A stretch of 64,000 nt of DNA from Novosphingobium guangzhouense (lineage in GTDB: Bacteria > Pseudomonadota > Alphaproteobacteria > Sphingomonadales > Sphingomonadaceae). This document shows, piece after piece, positions 8,668 to 16,731 of this stretch. The notes beneath the pieces were generated by a model. It saw nothing but the letters and a program-made list of their open reading frames with translations, ran no database searches and had not been told where the DNA came from. The stretch covers positions 1 through 64,000 of the forward strand of contig NZ_LYMM01000032.1 of assembly GCF_002896965.1 (NCBI RefSeq). The letters run 5' to 3'. Position 1 is the stretch's first letter; the number at the start of each line of letters is the position of its first letter. A program made the translations under genes and the position numbers.

Positions 8668-9057
8668 CTAGTTGGTGAGCAGGCGGAACCGGTATTCGAG
8701 CAGGATCGCGCGGCGGCTTTCAGCGCGCTGTTCGGCGCGGGCGCGCAGGAACTGGATCGTGGCGATCTGGAAGCCGGGTTGCGTGCGGGGCAGGGTGTCC
8801 ACCCGCGCTTCGAGGGCGGAGACAAGCCCGGCCGCGACATCGGGCGCATCGCCCCGGCAGTGCAGTTCCAGCGCGACGCGCACTTCGCGGCCGGGGGTGG
8901 TCTTGCAACTCCAGTCGGCACTGGCGCTGGAGGCGATCGCCAGCCAGGGCAGGCTGGTGCGCGACGGGGCTTCCTCGACCACCGCGTTGAGATGTGCGGC
9001 CAGTGTCGTATCGGCACCCAACCAGGCGATGAGGGCGGCGCGAAGGGCGATTTCCAT
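8668..9057 (-). CDS. GTA g8-like DUF3168 tail terminator/completion protein
   Basis: This 129-residue protein fits DUF3168: a front helix EIALRAALIAWLGAD, then VEEAPSRTSLPWLAIASS, and a repeated-strand core REVRVALELHCRGDA ... AGLVSALEARVDTLP ... EYRFRLLT. In GTA and siphophages this family caps the tail tube and joins it to the head. It lies 3 bases after the small ORF in the g7 position. Confidence 0.9.
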   Translation of the reverse strand: MEIALRAALIAWLGADTTLAAHLNAVVEEAPSRTSLPWLAIASSASADWSCKTTPGREVRVALELHCRGDAPDVAAGLVSALEARVDTLPRTQPGFQIATIQFLRARAEQRAESRRAILLEYRFRLLTN

Positions 9058-9060
9058 GGC

Positions 9061-9222
9061 TTATCCTTTCGCGAAGAGCGGCCAGATCAGGCCCGCATGG
9101 CGCCAGCGACGGTCATCCTGCCGGGCAGCACGGCGGCGGCTGGCGGCCCAGGCGGTGGCAAGCGTGGCCGCACGGGTGGCGAGCCTGCCGACGAGGGCAT
9201 CGAAGTCGGTCTCGGCCTTCAT
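9061..9222 (-). CDS. Small basic protein in the g7 position of the GTA cluster
   Basis: The frame encodes only 53 residues. The start at 9222 was chosen because its ATG overlaps the g6 stop (ATGA). The sequence is Ala/Arg-rich with a predicted helix (DFDALVGRLATRAATLATAWAASRRRAA) followed by DDRRWRHAGLIWPLF. RcGTA has a 112-residue head-closure protein, g7, at this position; I see no clear similarity here. It may be a reduced g7 or an unrelated coupling peptide. The tight overlaps on both sides argue that it is translated. Confidence 0.6.
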   Translation of the reverse strand: MKAETDFDALVGRLATRAATLATAWAASRRRAARQDDRRWRHAGLIWPLFAKG

Positions 9223-9767
9223 GCCAGCCGCATCCGGCGCCATGGACGCCACAGCGCGGCGACAGAGGCGGGCGGCAGCGGTGCTGCGGCATCGTCGTCA
9301 CGGCCGCGGTGCTGGTGTGCGGCAAGGCGGATCAGTCCGTGGCGGAAGCCGTCAGGCAGGGCTTCCCATTTGGATGCAAGTCCCGCGATGAAGCGCACCG
9401 AGAGGAAGCTTTCCGTACCGAGCAGTGATGCGCGTACACGGCCGGTGCCATCGGCATCGAGGTCTGCTTCCCAGCTGGAGCAGGGCAGCGCAACGCAGGC
9501 CCCGTCCGCGTTGATGGCGTGGAGAGTGGTGATGGCCAACACCGGGCGCGTCGCCAGCTTCTGCCAGCCGGAGCAGGCGGGAAGCAGTTCGTCGCACACC
9601 GCCTCGATGGGCAGGATGCCGGTAAAGGCCTCGCAGGTTTCCAGTGCGGCGGTGAGCAGCGCGGTCAGCGGTGCATCATCGGCGCCGGTGGTGATGCCCA
9701 GCCACTGTTTCAACTCGGCAAGCGCCGGGGTCGGCAGGGCGGCCGGCGTGAGGATGGCCCGCTTCAT
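9219..9767 (-). CDS. GTA g6-like head-tail connector protein
   Basis: This 182-residue protein belongs to the phage head-tail connector family (gp6/TIGR02215, DUF of phiE125 gp8 type). Typical blocks are LAELKQWLGITTGADDAPLTALLTAALETCEAFTG at the front and RFIAGLASKWEALPDGFRHGLIRLAAHQHRGRDD near the end. It should form the ring beneath the portal. The start follows a GGAGACACCC ribosome site. It is separated from the capsid gene by 121 bases with two strong hairpins. Confidence 0.92.
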   Translation of the reverse strand: MKRAILTPAALPTPALAELKQWLGITTGADDAPLTALLTAALETCEAFTGILPIEAVCDELLPACSGWQKLATRPVLAITTLHAINADGACVALPCSSWEADLDADGTGRVRASLLGTESFLSVRFIAGLASKWEALPDGFRHGLIRLAAHQHRGRDDDAAAPLPPASVAALWRPWRRMRLA

Positions 9768-9792
9768 GGGTGTCTCCGAATGGGGGGAAGGG

Positions 9793-9871
9793 CGTCATCC
9801 CTGTGGCCGTTGCCACGGGGATGACGAAGAAGTTGCCCGCGCCGCCGCGAGGGGGGAATAGCGGCGCGGGC
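9793..9871 (-). terminator. Two strong hairpins between capsid g5 and g6
   Basis: Two perfect or nearly perfect inverted repeats occupy the gap downstream of the capsid gene. The first on the transcript has 11-base arms at 9835-9845 and 9861-9871. The second has 15-base arms at 9793-9807 and 9812-9826 with a CGTT loop and one wobble pair. Neither is followed by a clear U-run. They may act as partial terminators or as mRNA 3' stabilisers that set capsid transcript above the downstream tail genes. The function is inferred; the hairpins are seen directly. Confidence 0.7.
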
Positions 9872-9888
9872 GCTCGACCCGTGGGGCG

Positions 9889-11028
9889 TCAGGCCGAGAT
9901 CTTGAGCAGCTTGATCGCGTCCGAATCGAGCACCTGGCCGCCGATACGCTTGGTCGCGTAGAAGTGGACGAAGGGCTTGTTGGTGAACGGATCGCGCAGG
10001 ATCGAGGTGGCGGTGCGTTCCGCGATCAGGTAGCCGGCGCGGAAGTTGCCGAAGGCGATCGGCAGCGTGCCGGCGGCGATATCGGGCATGTCCTCAGCCT
10101 CGACCACCGGATAGCCGAGCAGGCGGTTGGGCTGCCCTTCCATCAGGCCCGGCTGCCAGAGGAACGAGCCGTCCGCGGCCTTGAGCTTGCGCACCTGCGC
10201 CAGCGTCTTCGAATTCATCACCCAGCTTGCGCCCTGGCGATGGCCCGCCTTGAGCGAGTGGACAAGGTCGATCAGCCTGAGTTCCGGCGCGGTATCGAAT
10301 GCGGCCGCATTGCCCGAGACGATGTGCTGCAGGGTGCCGAACGGACGGGCGCCGTCAGCGGCGGTGCTGGTGGTCCCGGTCAGAAAGCCGCGCGGCTGGT
10401 TGGTGCCGGTGCCGGTGACGAAGGCGGCGCCTTCTGCACGGGCGAATTCCATCGCGATCTCGTCCGCCAACCAGGACTGGATGTCGAAGGCTGCATCGTC
10501 CAGCATGGCCTGACTTGCCGCCGGGTTGGCATAGAGTTCACCCGAGGGCGGGGCGATTTCTGCGAAGACCGGAGTGGCAGTTTCGGGACGCGTGGCGGTT
10601 TCGCTTACCCAGCCCGACGCGGTGCCGCCGGTGGTGATGAGCTTGCGATAGCCCGCCGTGCTGGTCTGCACGACCTGCGCGATCGAGCGGATCGGGCTGA
10701 TGGCCTTCAGCCGGGCAGAGATCAGCGCGTCGATCTCACGCGGGACGGTATAGCCGCCGTCGGTCGCCACCGCGCCCGAGAGCGACTTCAGTTCCGTCTC
10801 GCGGCCGGAGCGCAGGTAGCCCTGCACGAAGCTTTTCACCTCGATGCTCGGCGCCGTGCCCGCGCCTTCGATCAGCGGCCGGGAGGCCGCGCGCGAGACG
10901 CGGTCGAGGCGGGCCTTCACGTCATCGACGTCGCTGCGCAGCGCGGTGACGGCGGCATCGGTGGCATCCTGACGCGCGACCAGGTCGAACGAGGCGTCGA
11001 TTGCCTCGACAGGAGCAGTGGATTCCAT
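9889..11028 (-). CDS. GTA g5 major capsid protein (HK97 fold)
   Basis: The 379-residue protein has the HK97-type capsid organisation: an N-terminal coiled-coil scaffold region (about 1-50, AVTALRSDVDDVKARLDRVSRA), a junction around residues 60-75, and the shell domain with GGYTVPREIDALISARL, SGWVSETATRPETATPVFAEI, AGASWVMNSKTL-like GASWVMNSKTLAQVRKLK and LLGYPVVEAEDMPDIA. The N-terminal part would be removed by the g4 protease on maturation. The closing FVHFYATKRIGGQVLDSDAIKLLK is typical of GTA capsids. Confidence 0.96.
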   Translation of the reverse strand: MESTAPVEAIDASFDLVARQDATDAAVTALRSDVDDVKARLDRVSRAASRPLIEGAGTAPSIEVKSFVQGYLRSGRETELKSLSGAVATDGGYTVPREIDALISARLKAISPIRSIAQVVQTSTAGYRKLITTGGTASGWVSETATRPETATPVFAEIAPPSGELYANPAASQAMLDDAAFDIQSWLADEIAMEFARAEGAAFVTGTGTNQPRGFLTGTTSTAADGARPFGTLQHIVSGNAAAFDTAPELRLIDLVHSLKAGHRQGASWVMNSKTLAQVRKLKAADGSFLWQPGLMEGQPNRLLGYPVVEAEDMPDIAAGTLPIAFGNFRAGYLIAERTATSILRDPFTNKPFVHFYATKRIGGQVLDSDAIKLLKISA

Positions 11029-11080
11029 GGGTATGCACCTTTCTGTGGTGGGAAACGGGGGGAGATGGATGCCGGATGGC

Positions 11081-11503
11081 TCAGGCGATCAGATGGACGC
11101 GGGCGCCGTGCTGCATCGGGTGCGTGACCAGGCTGACCTCGAACAGATCGACGTCGAGCAGCTCGCGCCCCGCGTCGGAGCGGCGGCTGGAACGGGCGCG
11201 GTAACCAAACGAGAGGCCGGTGACCGATCCGCGCCGAAGGGCAAGCCCGGCCGCGCCGTCCGGGTTGTCGATCACGGCGACGACGCGCAGGCCGCGCTCG
11301 TCCTCGGCCACGGTCTCGACCCAGCCGATGCGCAAATCCGCGCGGTGCTGCCACAGCAGCGGCAGGGGATCGCTGCGCTCTGCAAGGGTGCGGGTGAAGG
11401 CTCCGGCGCGGATGGTGTCGCGCCCGGCATCGGGCTTGTCGAACAGGGCGGCGTAGCCCGCGAACCTGACCGGTGCGGGGCCGAGAGGGGCAGGAGCGCT
11501 CAT
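11081..11503 (-). CDS. GTA g4 HK97-family prohead protease
   Basis: The 140-residue protein has the S78 prohead protease pattern: GYAALFDKPDAGRDTIRAGAF, the conserved histidine in LLWQHRADLRIG (His53), and the serine-containing block GSVTGLSFGYRA at about 92-103. It cleaves the scaffold segment of the capsid protein during head assembly. It starts at 11503 with an ATGA overlap with the g3.5 stop and is 52 bases upstream of the capsid gene. Confidence 0.93.
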   Translation of the reverse strand: MSAPAPLGPAPVRFAGYAALFDKPDAGRDTIRAGAFTRTLAERSDPLPLLWQHRADLRIGWVETVAEDERGLRVVAVIDNPDGAAGLALRRGSVTGLSFGYRARSSRRSDAGRELLDVDLFEVSLVTHPMQHGARVHLIA

Positions 11504-11808
11504 CGCAGCAACTCCGTGGCGCCGCAGCGGACCGTCAGGCCCAGCAGCAGCAGGGCGAGGGCACCGCGCATGATCCAGCCGACGACAGTGCGCCGCGCGC
11601 TCGATTTCGCATCGCGCCAGGCCTGCAGCAGTTCTCGCAGTTCACCCACATCCTGCGGGGCGGTGGCATCGTCCAGGCCGATGCGGGACAGCATACGCCG
11701 CGCGCCCACTTCGCTCGCTTCCTCGACCATGGCGCGCAGGGTGACGATGTCGCTCCCCTGTGACGCCGCCTGCGCGAGCAAGCCGGCCAGCATGTCGTTT
11801 GAGTTCAT
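11500..11808 (-). CDS. GTA g3.5-like DUF6127 membrane protein
   Basis: This 102-residue protein has an amphipathic front half with the block MVEEASEVGARRMLSRIGLDDATAPQDVGELRELLQAWRDAK and one transmembrane helix near the C-terminus (VGWIMRGALALLLLGLTV). The pattern and position match DUF6127, the g3.5 protein of GTA clusters, whose job is unknown. Its single membrane helix is unusual among head genes and may hold assembly at the inner membrane. It overlaps both neighbours by ATGA. Confidence 0.88.
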   Translation of the reverse strand: MNSNDMLAGLLAQAASQGSDIVTLRAMVEEASEVGARRMLSRIGLDDATAPQDVGELRELLQAWRDAKSSARRTVVGWIMRGALALLLLGLTVRCGATELLR

Positions 11809-12968
11809 GATTTGTTCCCTTCATCAAGGCCCAGAAGCGCGCGCTTTTCGGCCGCATCGAGGAAGTCTGCGGAACTGACCTGCGCCCAGAGCCGTTCGCG
11901 GTCCTCTGCCAGCGCGGGTACGCGGTCGAGATCGATGGCCAGCGTCGCCTCGGGGAACCACGGGGCAAGGCCCTCTCCCAGCGCAGCGAAGATCTTGGCA
12001 GCCAGCGGCAGCAGCGTCAGCCGCCAGAGCGCGCGGTTGGCTTCGCGATAGTTGTTGTAGGTCGCATCGCCGGGCAGGCCGAGCAGCATTGGCGGGACGC
12101 CGAAAGCCAGCGCGATATCGCGCGCGGCGGCGGCCTTCAGGGTGGCGAAGTCCATGTCCGCAGGGGTCATCGCCATTGCCTGCCAGCTGAGCCCGCCTTC
12201 CAGCAGCATCGGCCGGCCGGCATTCGCCATCCCCGTATAGGCGGCGGTGAGTTCGGCCTTGAGCCGGTCGAACTGGTCGCCCGTCAGCGAGGAGCCGTCC
12301 GGGCCTTCGTAGACCAGCGCCCCGGAAGGCCGCGCGGCGTTTTCCAGCAGCTGCCGGTTCCACGCCGAAGCGGCATTGTGCGTGGCGATCGCCTCGTCGG
12401 CGGCGCACAGGCATCCGGCGCCGTAGTGATCGTCCGCCGGATGGAAGTGGCGGATGTGGATGACGTTGGGCGATGCGTCCTCATCCAGCAGCGCGATCGA
12501 CAGGCGCCGTCCGGCCACGTCATAGGCATAGGCAGATGGCCAGCCGTCCTCACCCGCGATGATGGAGACGCGCTCGGGCCGCAGCGCGAACAGCTCCACC
12601 GGACGGCCGCGCGCATCCTTCATGACTTGCACATAGGCATTGCCGTGAAGCAGCAGCTGCGATGCCAGCGTTTCCAGCAGCGACTGCCCGGCGCTGGTGT
12701 CAGTGACGAGCGCGCTTAGCGCGGCGTCGGTTGGCCTGAGCGGCGCTCCGCCGATACCTTCGGCCACCAGCCGGACGGCGCGCTGGGCAACCGGGTTTTC
12801 CAGATAGGCGCGGCGGGCCGCCTGGGTATATTCAAAGGGGCTGCGGCCCCCAAAGTTGCCGGCGTCGCCGCACTGGCTGAAGAACCATGGCGATGCTGCG
12901 CCGCGTGCCAGCGGAACGCGGGGACTCTCGCCCTTGAAGGCGGCGACGAGCGATTCGAGGAAGGACAC
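11805..12968 (-). CDS. GTA g3 portal protein (HK97 family)
   Basis: The 387-residue protein is an HK97-type portal: FEYTQAARRAYLENPVAQRAVRLVAEGI, then LLLHGNAYVQVMKDARGRPVELFALRPERV, LIHIRHF-like VIHIRHFHPADDHYGAG, and the wing/stem block DMDFATLKAAAARDIALAFGVPPMLLGLPGDATYNNYREANRA. The portal ring is the DNA entry point of the head. The start is a GTG at 12968 with an AAAGGAA ribosome site. It is 55 bases downstream of the terminase gene. Confidence 0.96.
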   Translation of the reverse strand: MSFLESLVAAFKGESPRVPLARGAASPWFFSQCGDAGNFGGRSPFEYTQAARRAYLENPVAQRAVRLVAEGIGGAPLRPTDAALSALVTDTSAGQSLLETLASQLLLHGNAYVQVMKDARGRPVELFALRPERVSIIAGEDGWPSAYAYDVAGRRLSIALLDEDASPNVIHIRHFHPADDHYGAGCLCAADEAIATHNAASAWNRQLLENAARPSGALVYEGPDGSSLTGDQFDRLKAELTAAYTGMANAGRPMLLEGGLSWQAMAMTPADMDFATLKAAAARDIALAFGVPPMLLGLPGDATYNNYREANRALWRLTLLPLAAKIFAALGEGLAPWFPEATLAIDLDRVPALAEDRERLWAQVSSADFLDAAEKRALLGLDEGNKS

Positions 12969-13023
12969 TTCGGGTTCCTTTCAAGAGGGGAAACTGGGGA
13001 ACAGGGAAGCCTTGGGGCGCTCT

Positions 13024-14343
13024 TCAGGCGACGCGAACCTTCGGCTCCGAACCCTTGGCAAGCATCAGCTCGCTCAAGGCCCATACCAGAGCATCGGCGC
13101 GATCGGGGGAGCGGCCCGGTCCCTGATATCCGCCGCCCGCCAGTAGTCCGCACAACTGGTCTTCCAGTGCCGCGAACGTTCCGGCGTGGCGGACCCGGCC
13201 GGCTTCGTAGAGCGCTGCGACGGGCTCGGCCCGCGCGGCCTTGCCGCGGCTGGCATGGACCAGCCGTAGCGGCAGCGATACTTGCGCTGCTCGCAGGACC
13301 GATCCGACCATTGCGCCGCCCTGGTTCGCCTCTGCCACGACGCGGTCGGCATTCCAGGCTTCGGCAGTGGCGGCGACCGCGCGTGCCCAGCGCTCCGGCC
13401 CGGCCTTCTCGACCGAGGCGTCGGCAAGGACATGGGCGGTTCCGTCTGCCGCCAGCGCGGCAACGACGATGCCGCAGGCATCTCCATCGGCCGAGGCGGG
13501 AGGATCGACGGCGACAACCACGCGGGTCGGTTCCGGCGCGGCATCCTCGCGGCAGGATTCCAGCAGGGTGCGGGTCCACAGAGCGCCTTCGATGTCGACG
13601 ATGAGGTCTCCGTCCAGTTCCTGACGGCCAAGCAGGCTGCCGCCGTAAGTCTCGCGCATGGTTTCGAGGAAGCGCGGGGGCAGGTTGGCGGCATTGTCGT
13701 AAGTGCTGCCCTGGGTGACGACGACGCCCGCTGCATGGCCATCGGCGATAAGGCGCATCACCAGCGGCATGGCGCGTGGAGTGGTGGTGGCGACTACACG
13801 CGGGTCGGTGCCAAGGCGCAGGCCCATCATCAGGTTGTCCCATGCCATTACGGCGCGGCCCGAGGCGTTGTCCCACTTGGCCACTTCATCGCACCAGGCG
13901 TGGCTGTGCTGAGGGCCGCGCAGCGATTCGGCCTCGGCGGCGGAATAGAGCGTCGCCTGTGCCCCGTTGGGCCATGTCAGGCGGCGCAGCGAAGGTTCGA
14001 AGACCGGCCGCCGCCAGGGCGCACCGATGCTGAGCAGGCCGCTTTCGCCCTCAACCATGACGGCGCGCGCTTCGGAAAGGTTGGCGGCGACAAGGGCGAT
14101 GCGGGCGGTGGGTTCGGCTTCGGCCACGGCGGCGGTCCATTCCGCGCCGCAGCGGGTCTTGCCGAAGCCGCGCCCGGCCATGACCAGCCACACGCGCCAG
14201 TCTCCGGCGGGCGGCAGCTGTTCGGGCCGCGCCCAGAGCCGCCAGTGCCAAGCCCATTCGCGGCGCTCTTCTGGATCGAGGATGGCCAGATGGCTTTCTA
14301 TCTCGGCAGCGGTTGCGTCGCGCAGCCAGTCGTAGTCAGCCAT
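13024..14343 (-). CDS. GTA g2 terminase large subunit
   Basis: The 439-residue protein carries the ATPase motifs: Walker A MAGRGFGKTRCG (Gly57-Thr63) and Walker B HAWCDEVAKW (Asp152-Glu153), then TTTPRAMPLV as coupling motif. The nuclease half has VVVAVDPPASADGDACG (Asp280) and VVAEANQGG. It packs DNA by headful into particles. In GTAs this packages random host DNA. The start at 14343 (MADYDWL) was preferred over 14370 because it has a GGGAG site and only 8 bases of overlap with g1. Confidence 0.95.
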   Translation of the reverse strand: MADYDWLRDATAAEIESHLAILDPEERREWAWHWRLWARPEQLPPAGDWRVWLVMAGRGFGKTRCGAEWTAAVAEAEPTARIALVAANLSEARAVMVEGESGLLSIGAPWRRPVFEPSLRRLTWPNGAQATLYSAAEAESLRGPQHSHAWCDEVAKWDNASGRAVMAWDNLMMGLRLGTDPRVVATTTPRAMPLVMRLIADGHAAGVVVTQGSTYDNAANLPPRFLETMRETYGGSLLGRQELDGDLIVDIEGALWTRTLLESCREDAAPEPTRVVVAVDPPASADGDACGIVVAALAADGTAHVLADASVEKAGPERWARAVAATAEAWNADRVVAEANQGGAMVGSVLRAAQVSLPLRLVHASRGKAARAEPVAALYEAGRVRHAGTFAALEDQLCGLLAGGGYQGPGRSPDRADALVWALSELMLAKGSEPKVRVA

Positions 14344-14845
14344 CCGCCTGGCTCCCTGCTTCGCTTGCACGGCGGGCGATCACCTGGCGGCGCAGCTGTT
14401 CCAGCTTGGCGTCGATCGCGGCGCGCACGACAGAAAGGTCTTCGTTGTCGCGCATGGCTCTTTCGCGTGCCACGGTTTCCCGGTGCAGGCCCAGCAGGCG
14501 CAGGGCGTTGGCGTTGTCGAACTTGACCGCGCCGTCCTTCGGCTCGCCGAAACGCAGGCGGTGAAGCACTTCGAGTTCAAGGTTCTGGTAGCCTTCGAGC
14601 AGCGCGGTCTGCCACTTGCGGGCGAAGTCGGGCTCAACCCGGCGGGCCTTGTAGGCGCGGCTGGGATGGGCGCGGGCAATGGCGGCAGCGGCGGTGACAT
14701 TCGATGTCTCGGCCAGCGCTTCAAGGAAGTATCGGCGCCAGTGACTGTGGAGGTCACCCTCTTCCTCTTCCATCAAGGCGGCGCTGATCCTGGTTCGCGG
14801 ACGGCGCGGCTCGGCGCCGGGCGAAGCCTGTTTAGGCTCGACCAT
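14336..14845 (-). CDS. GTA g1-like terminase small subunit
   Basis: The 169-residue protein contains a predicted helix-turn-helix (ETSNVTAAAAIARAHPSRAYKARRVEPDFARKWQTAL), the layout of phage small terminase DNA-binding domains, followed by YQNLELEVLHRLRFGEPKD and a long helical tail (RAMRDNEDLSVVRAAIDAKLEQLRRQVIARRA). In RcGTA the equivalent g1 works with the large subunit in DNA packaging. It is the first gene of the cluster, with an AGGAA ribosome site and a promoter about 70 bases upstream. Confidence 0.85.
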   Translation of the reverse strand: MVEPKQASPGAEPRRPRTRISAALMEEEEGDLHSHWRRYFLEALAETSNVTAAAAIARAHPSRAYKARRVEPDFARKWQTALLEGYQNLELEVLHRLRFGEPKDGAVKFDNANALRLLGLHRETVARERAMRDNEDLSVVRAAIDAKLEQLRRQVIARRASEAGSQADG

Positions 14846-14913
14846 CGGGGGTTCCTGTCACTGGAGGGGCGGGCGAATCGGCGGCGCGGTCACTAACCGG
14901 CGCCGTTCCCTGT

Positions 14914-14942
14914 ATGTACCTATTCGACACGCTGGTGTCAAG
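14914..14942 (-). promoter_or_regulatory. Probable promoter of the GTA cluster, with a dyad
   Basis: On the minus strand a TTGACA -35 (14937-14942) is followed after exactly 17 bases by TACATA as -10 (14914-14919). The start of transcription would be near 14907, giving a leader of about 60 bases before g1. A perfect dyad GACAC-GCTG-GTGTC covers 14927-14940, overlapping the -35, and could bind a repressor or activator. I saw no CtrA-like TTAA-N7-TTAA. The promoter match is seen directly; control of the GTA by the dyad is inference. Confidence 0.6.
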
Positions 14943-15030
14943 ATAAAATAACCAAATCGGTTCTTAGCTTCATGCTTGCCGCAGTGCAGCGCGGCCAGTA
15001 ATCAGGGCGCGATCGAAGAAGGGAACGGGA

Positions 15031-15669
15031 ATGCTGCGCAGCCTTTACGAATGGACCATGGCAAAGGCGGCGCACCGCCATGCAGGCTGGTGGCTGGCCG
15101 CATTCGCCTTCATGGAGGCAAGCTTCTTTCCCGTTCCGCCGCATCCGCTGCTGGGCCTGATGTGTCTGGCCGAACCGAAGAAGGCGATTCGCTACGCCGC
15201 GATCGCCACGCTGGCGTCGGTTGCGGGCGGCCTGCTGGGCTATGCCATCGGCCACTTCGCCTATGCCGCTTTCGGGGAAGCGCTGCTGCGGGCGCTGCAC
15301 TTGTCGGAAAGCTTCCCGAAAGCCGCCTGCTACCTGCGCGATTACGGCGCAGAGATCATCATCGTGAAGGGCGCCACGCCGATCCCGTTCAAGCTGCTGA
15401 CGATTACTGCGGGGTTCATCGGCATGAACCTGCTGGTTTTCGTGGGCGCCTCGATCATCTCGCGCTCCATCAGCTTCATGATCGTGGGTGTGTTGTTCCG
15501 CCTGTTCGGCGCGCCGATCAAGGCGGTGATCGACAAGCATCTGGGCAAAGTGACGGTGGCGTTCGTCGTCGCCATCCTTGCCGGTTTCCTGGCCGTCAGC
15601 ATGCTCGGCGGCGGGTCGAAGCAGACCAGCGAGAAGTGCGCATCGGCTGTGGCGGCAAAAACCGTCTGA
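15031..15669 (+). CDS. YqaA/DedA-type (VTT domain) membrane protein
   Basis: This 212-residue inner-membrane protein has four or five hydrophobic segments and the YqaA pattern: a front helix with MEASFFPVPPHPLLGLMCLAEPKKAIRYA, GGLLGYAIGHFAY, and the re-entrant loop YGAEIIIVKGATPIPFKLLTITAGFIGMN. The family is thought to move lipids across the membrane (VTT domain), though its role in alphaproteobacteria is not settled. A GAAGAAGGGAACGGGA ribosome site precedes the ATG. It diverges from the GTA cluster and shares its 185-base upstream gap. Confidence 0.88.
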   Translation: MLRSLYEWTMAKAAHRHAGWWLAAFAFMEASFFPVPPHPLLGLMCLAEPKKAIRYAAIATLASVAGGLLGYAIGHFAYAAFGEALLRALHLSESFPKAACYLRDYGAEIIIVKGATPIPFKLLTITAGFIGMNLLVFVGASIISRSISFMIVGVLFRLFGAPIKAVIDKHLGKVTVAFVVAILAGFLAVSMLGGGSKQTSEKCASAVAAKTV

Positions 15670-15736
15670 GCGCTTGGCCCCGGCGGGGCACGCGGCTTAG
15701 CCTCTTTCCCGATAACAGATCGGGAGACTTGAGGCC

Positions 15737-16696
15737 GTGCCGTCATTCACCACCAGCCCTCTGCAAGAGGGCCTGCCGTTCGGCATCCGCATCGGCGGGC
15801 TGACCCTGGATGCGCTGCAGGACAAGGCCCTGCGCGACGAGATCGACGCCCTGTTCGTGCAGCACGGCATGATCGTGTTCGAGGATGTCGAGCAGACCGA
15901 TGCCATGCAACTGGCTATCTCCAGCTGCTTCGGCCCGCTGAAGGAGCACCCGGTCAAGGGCGTCAGCCGCGTCGATTCCAATCGGCTTCCCGGCGTCATC
16001 GAGATCCGCAGCCGCCGCGGCATGGGTGTGGTTGAAGTGGACGGGCGCACGGTATCCCACTGGCTGCCCTGGCACTTCGACCATTGCTACAACGATGAAC
16101 TGAACCGCGCCGGGGTGCTGCGTTCAGTGGAGCGGGTGGAAGAGGGCGGCATTACCGGCTTTCTGGACGGCGTGGCGCTTTACGCCGCCTTCCCCGAAGC
16201 GCTGCGCCGGCGGATCGAGGATGCCGAAATCGCCTATCGACTGGAAACCCAGTACGATGACCTGAGGTTCGGCCGCCCCCGGCACTACCGCATGGTAGAG
16301 GCCAAGCCGATGCCGGCAGGTTTCGCGGATCAGGTCGCCGCCATGCCGCGCGCCATCCACCCCGCCGTCTGGACCCGGCCGACGGGCGAGAAGGTGCTCC
16401 ACGTATCGGCCTACATGGCGCAAGGCATCGTCGGGGACGAGACGCCTCACGGCGACACGCTGCTGGAAGAGGTCTGTCAGGAGATCAACCGGCTGGGTGC
16501 AAGCTGTTCCTATCAGCACAAGTGGCGGCCCAGCGACATGGCCATCTGGGACAACCTGCGCATGCTCCACTGCGTTTCGGGCAATAGCCCCGAGGAAGAG
16601 CGCCTGATGTATCGCACCACCATCGCCGGGGACTACGGCCTTGGCCGCTGGGAAACCGAGCCGACGGCGGCAGTCGGTGCGGACGCGATGGCGTAA
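15737..16696 (+). CDS. TauD/TfdA-family dioxygenase
   Basis: The 319-residue protein begins with GTG. The Fe(II)-binding facial triad is visible as HFD in LPWHFDHCYND (about residues 115-117) and a distal histidine in DNLRMLHCVSGNSP; the 2-oxoglutarate arginine is probably in YRTTIAGDYG. The family oxidises small acids such as taurine or aryloxyalkanoates, and the substrate cannot be read from the sequence. The neighbouring alpha/beta hydrolase starts 35 bases downstream and probably shares the transcript, so the pair may form a short degradative step. Confidence 0.88.
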   Translation: MPSFTTSPLQEGLPFGIRIGGLTLDALQDKALRDEIDALFVQHGMIVFEDVEQTDAMQLAISSCFGPLKEHPVKGVSRVDSNRLPGVIEIRSRRGMGVVEVDGRTVSHWLPWHFDHCYNDELNRAGVLRSVERVEEGGITGFLDGVALYAAFPEALRRRIEDAEIAYRLETQYDDLRFGRPRHYRMVEAKPMPAGFADQVAAMPRAIHPAVWTRPTGEKVLHVSAYMAQGIVGDETPHGDTLLEEVCQEINRLGASCSYQHKWRPSDMAIWDNLRMLHCVSGNSPEEERLMYRTTIAGDYGLGRWETEPTAAVGADAMA

Positions 16697-16731
16697 GCGG
16701 CGCCCTCGGGCGCATTCCAACGGGAGGGACT

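Noticed and set aside
823..14845. A complete prophage
   Set aside because: No integrase, repressor, replication, holin or att-like repeats are visible, and the gene order and the short tape measure match GTAs.
14846..15030. A CtrA site (TTAA-N7-TTAA) upstream of the GTA cluster
   Set aside because: No such pair of half-sites is present in the gap.
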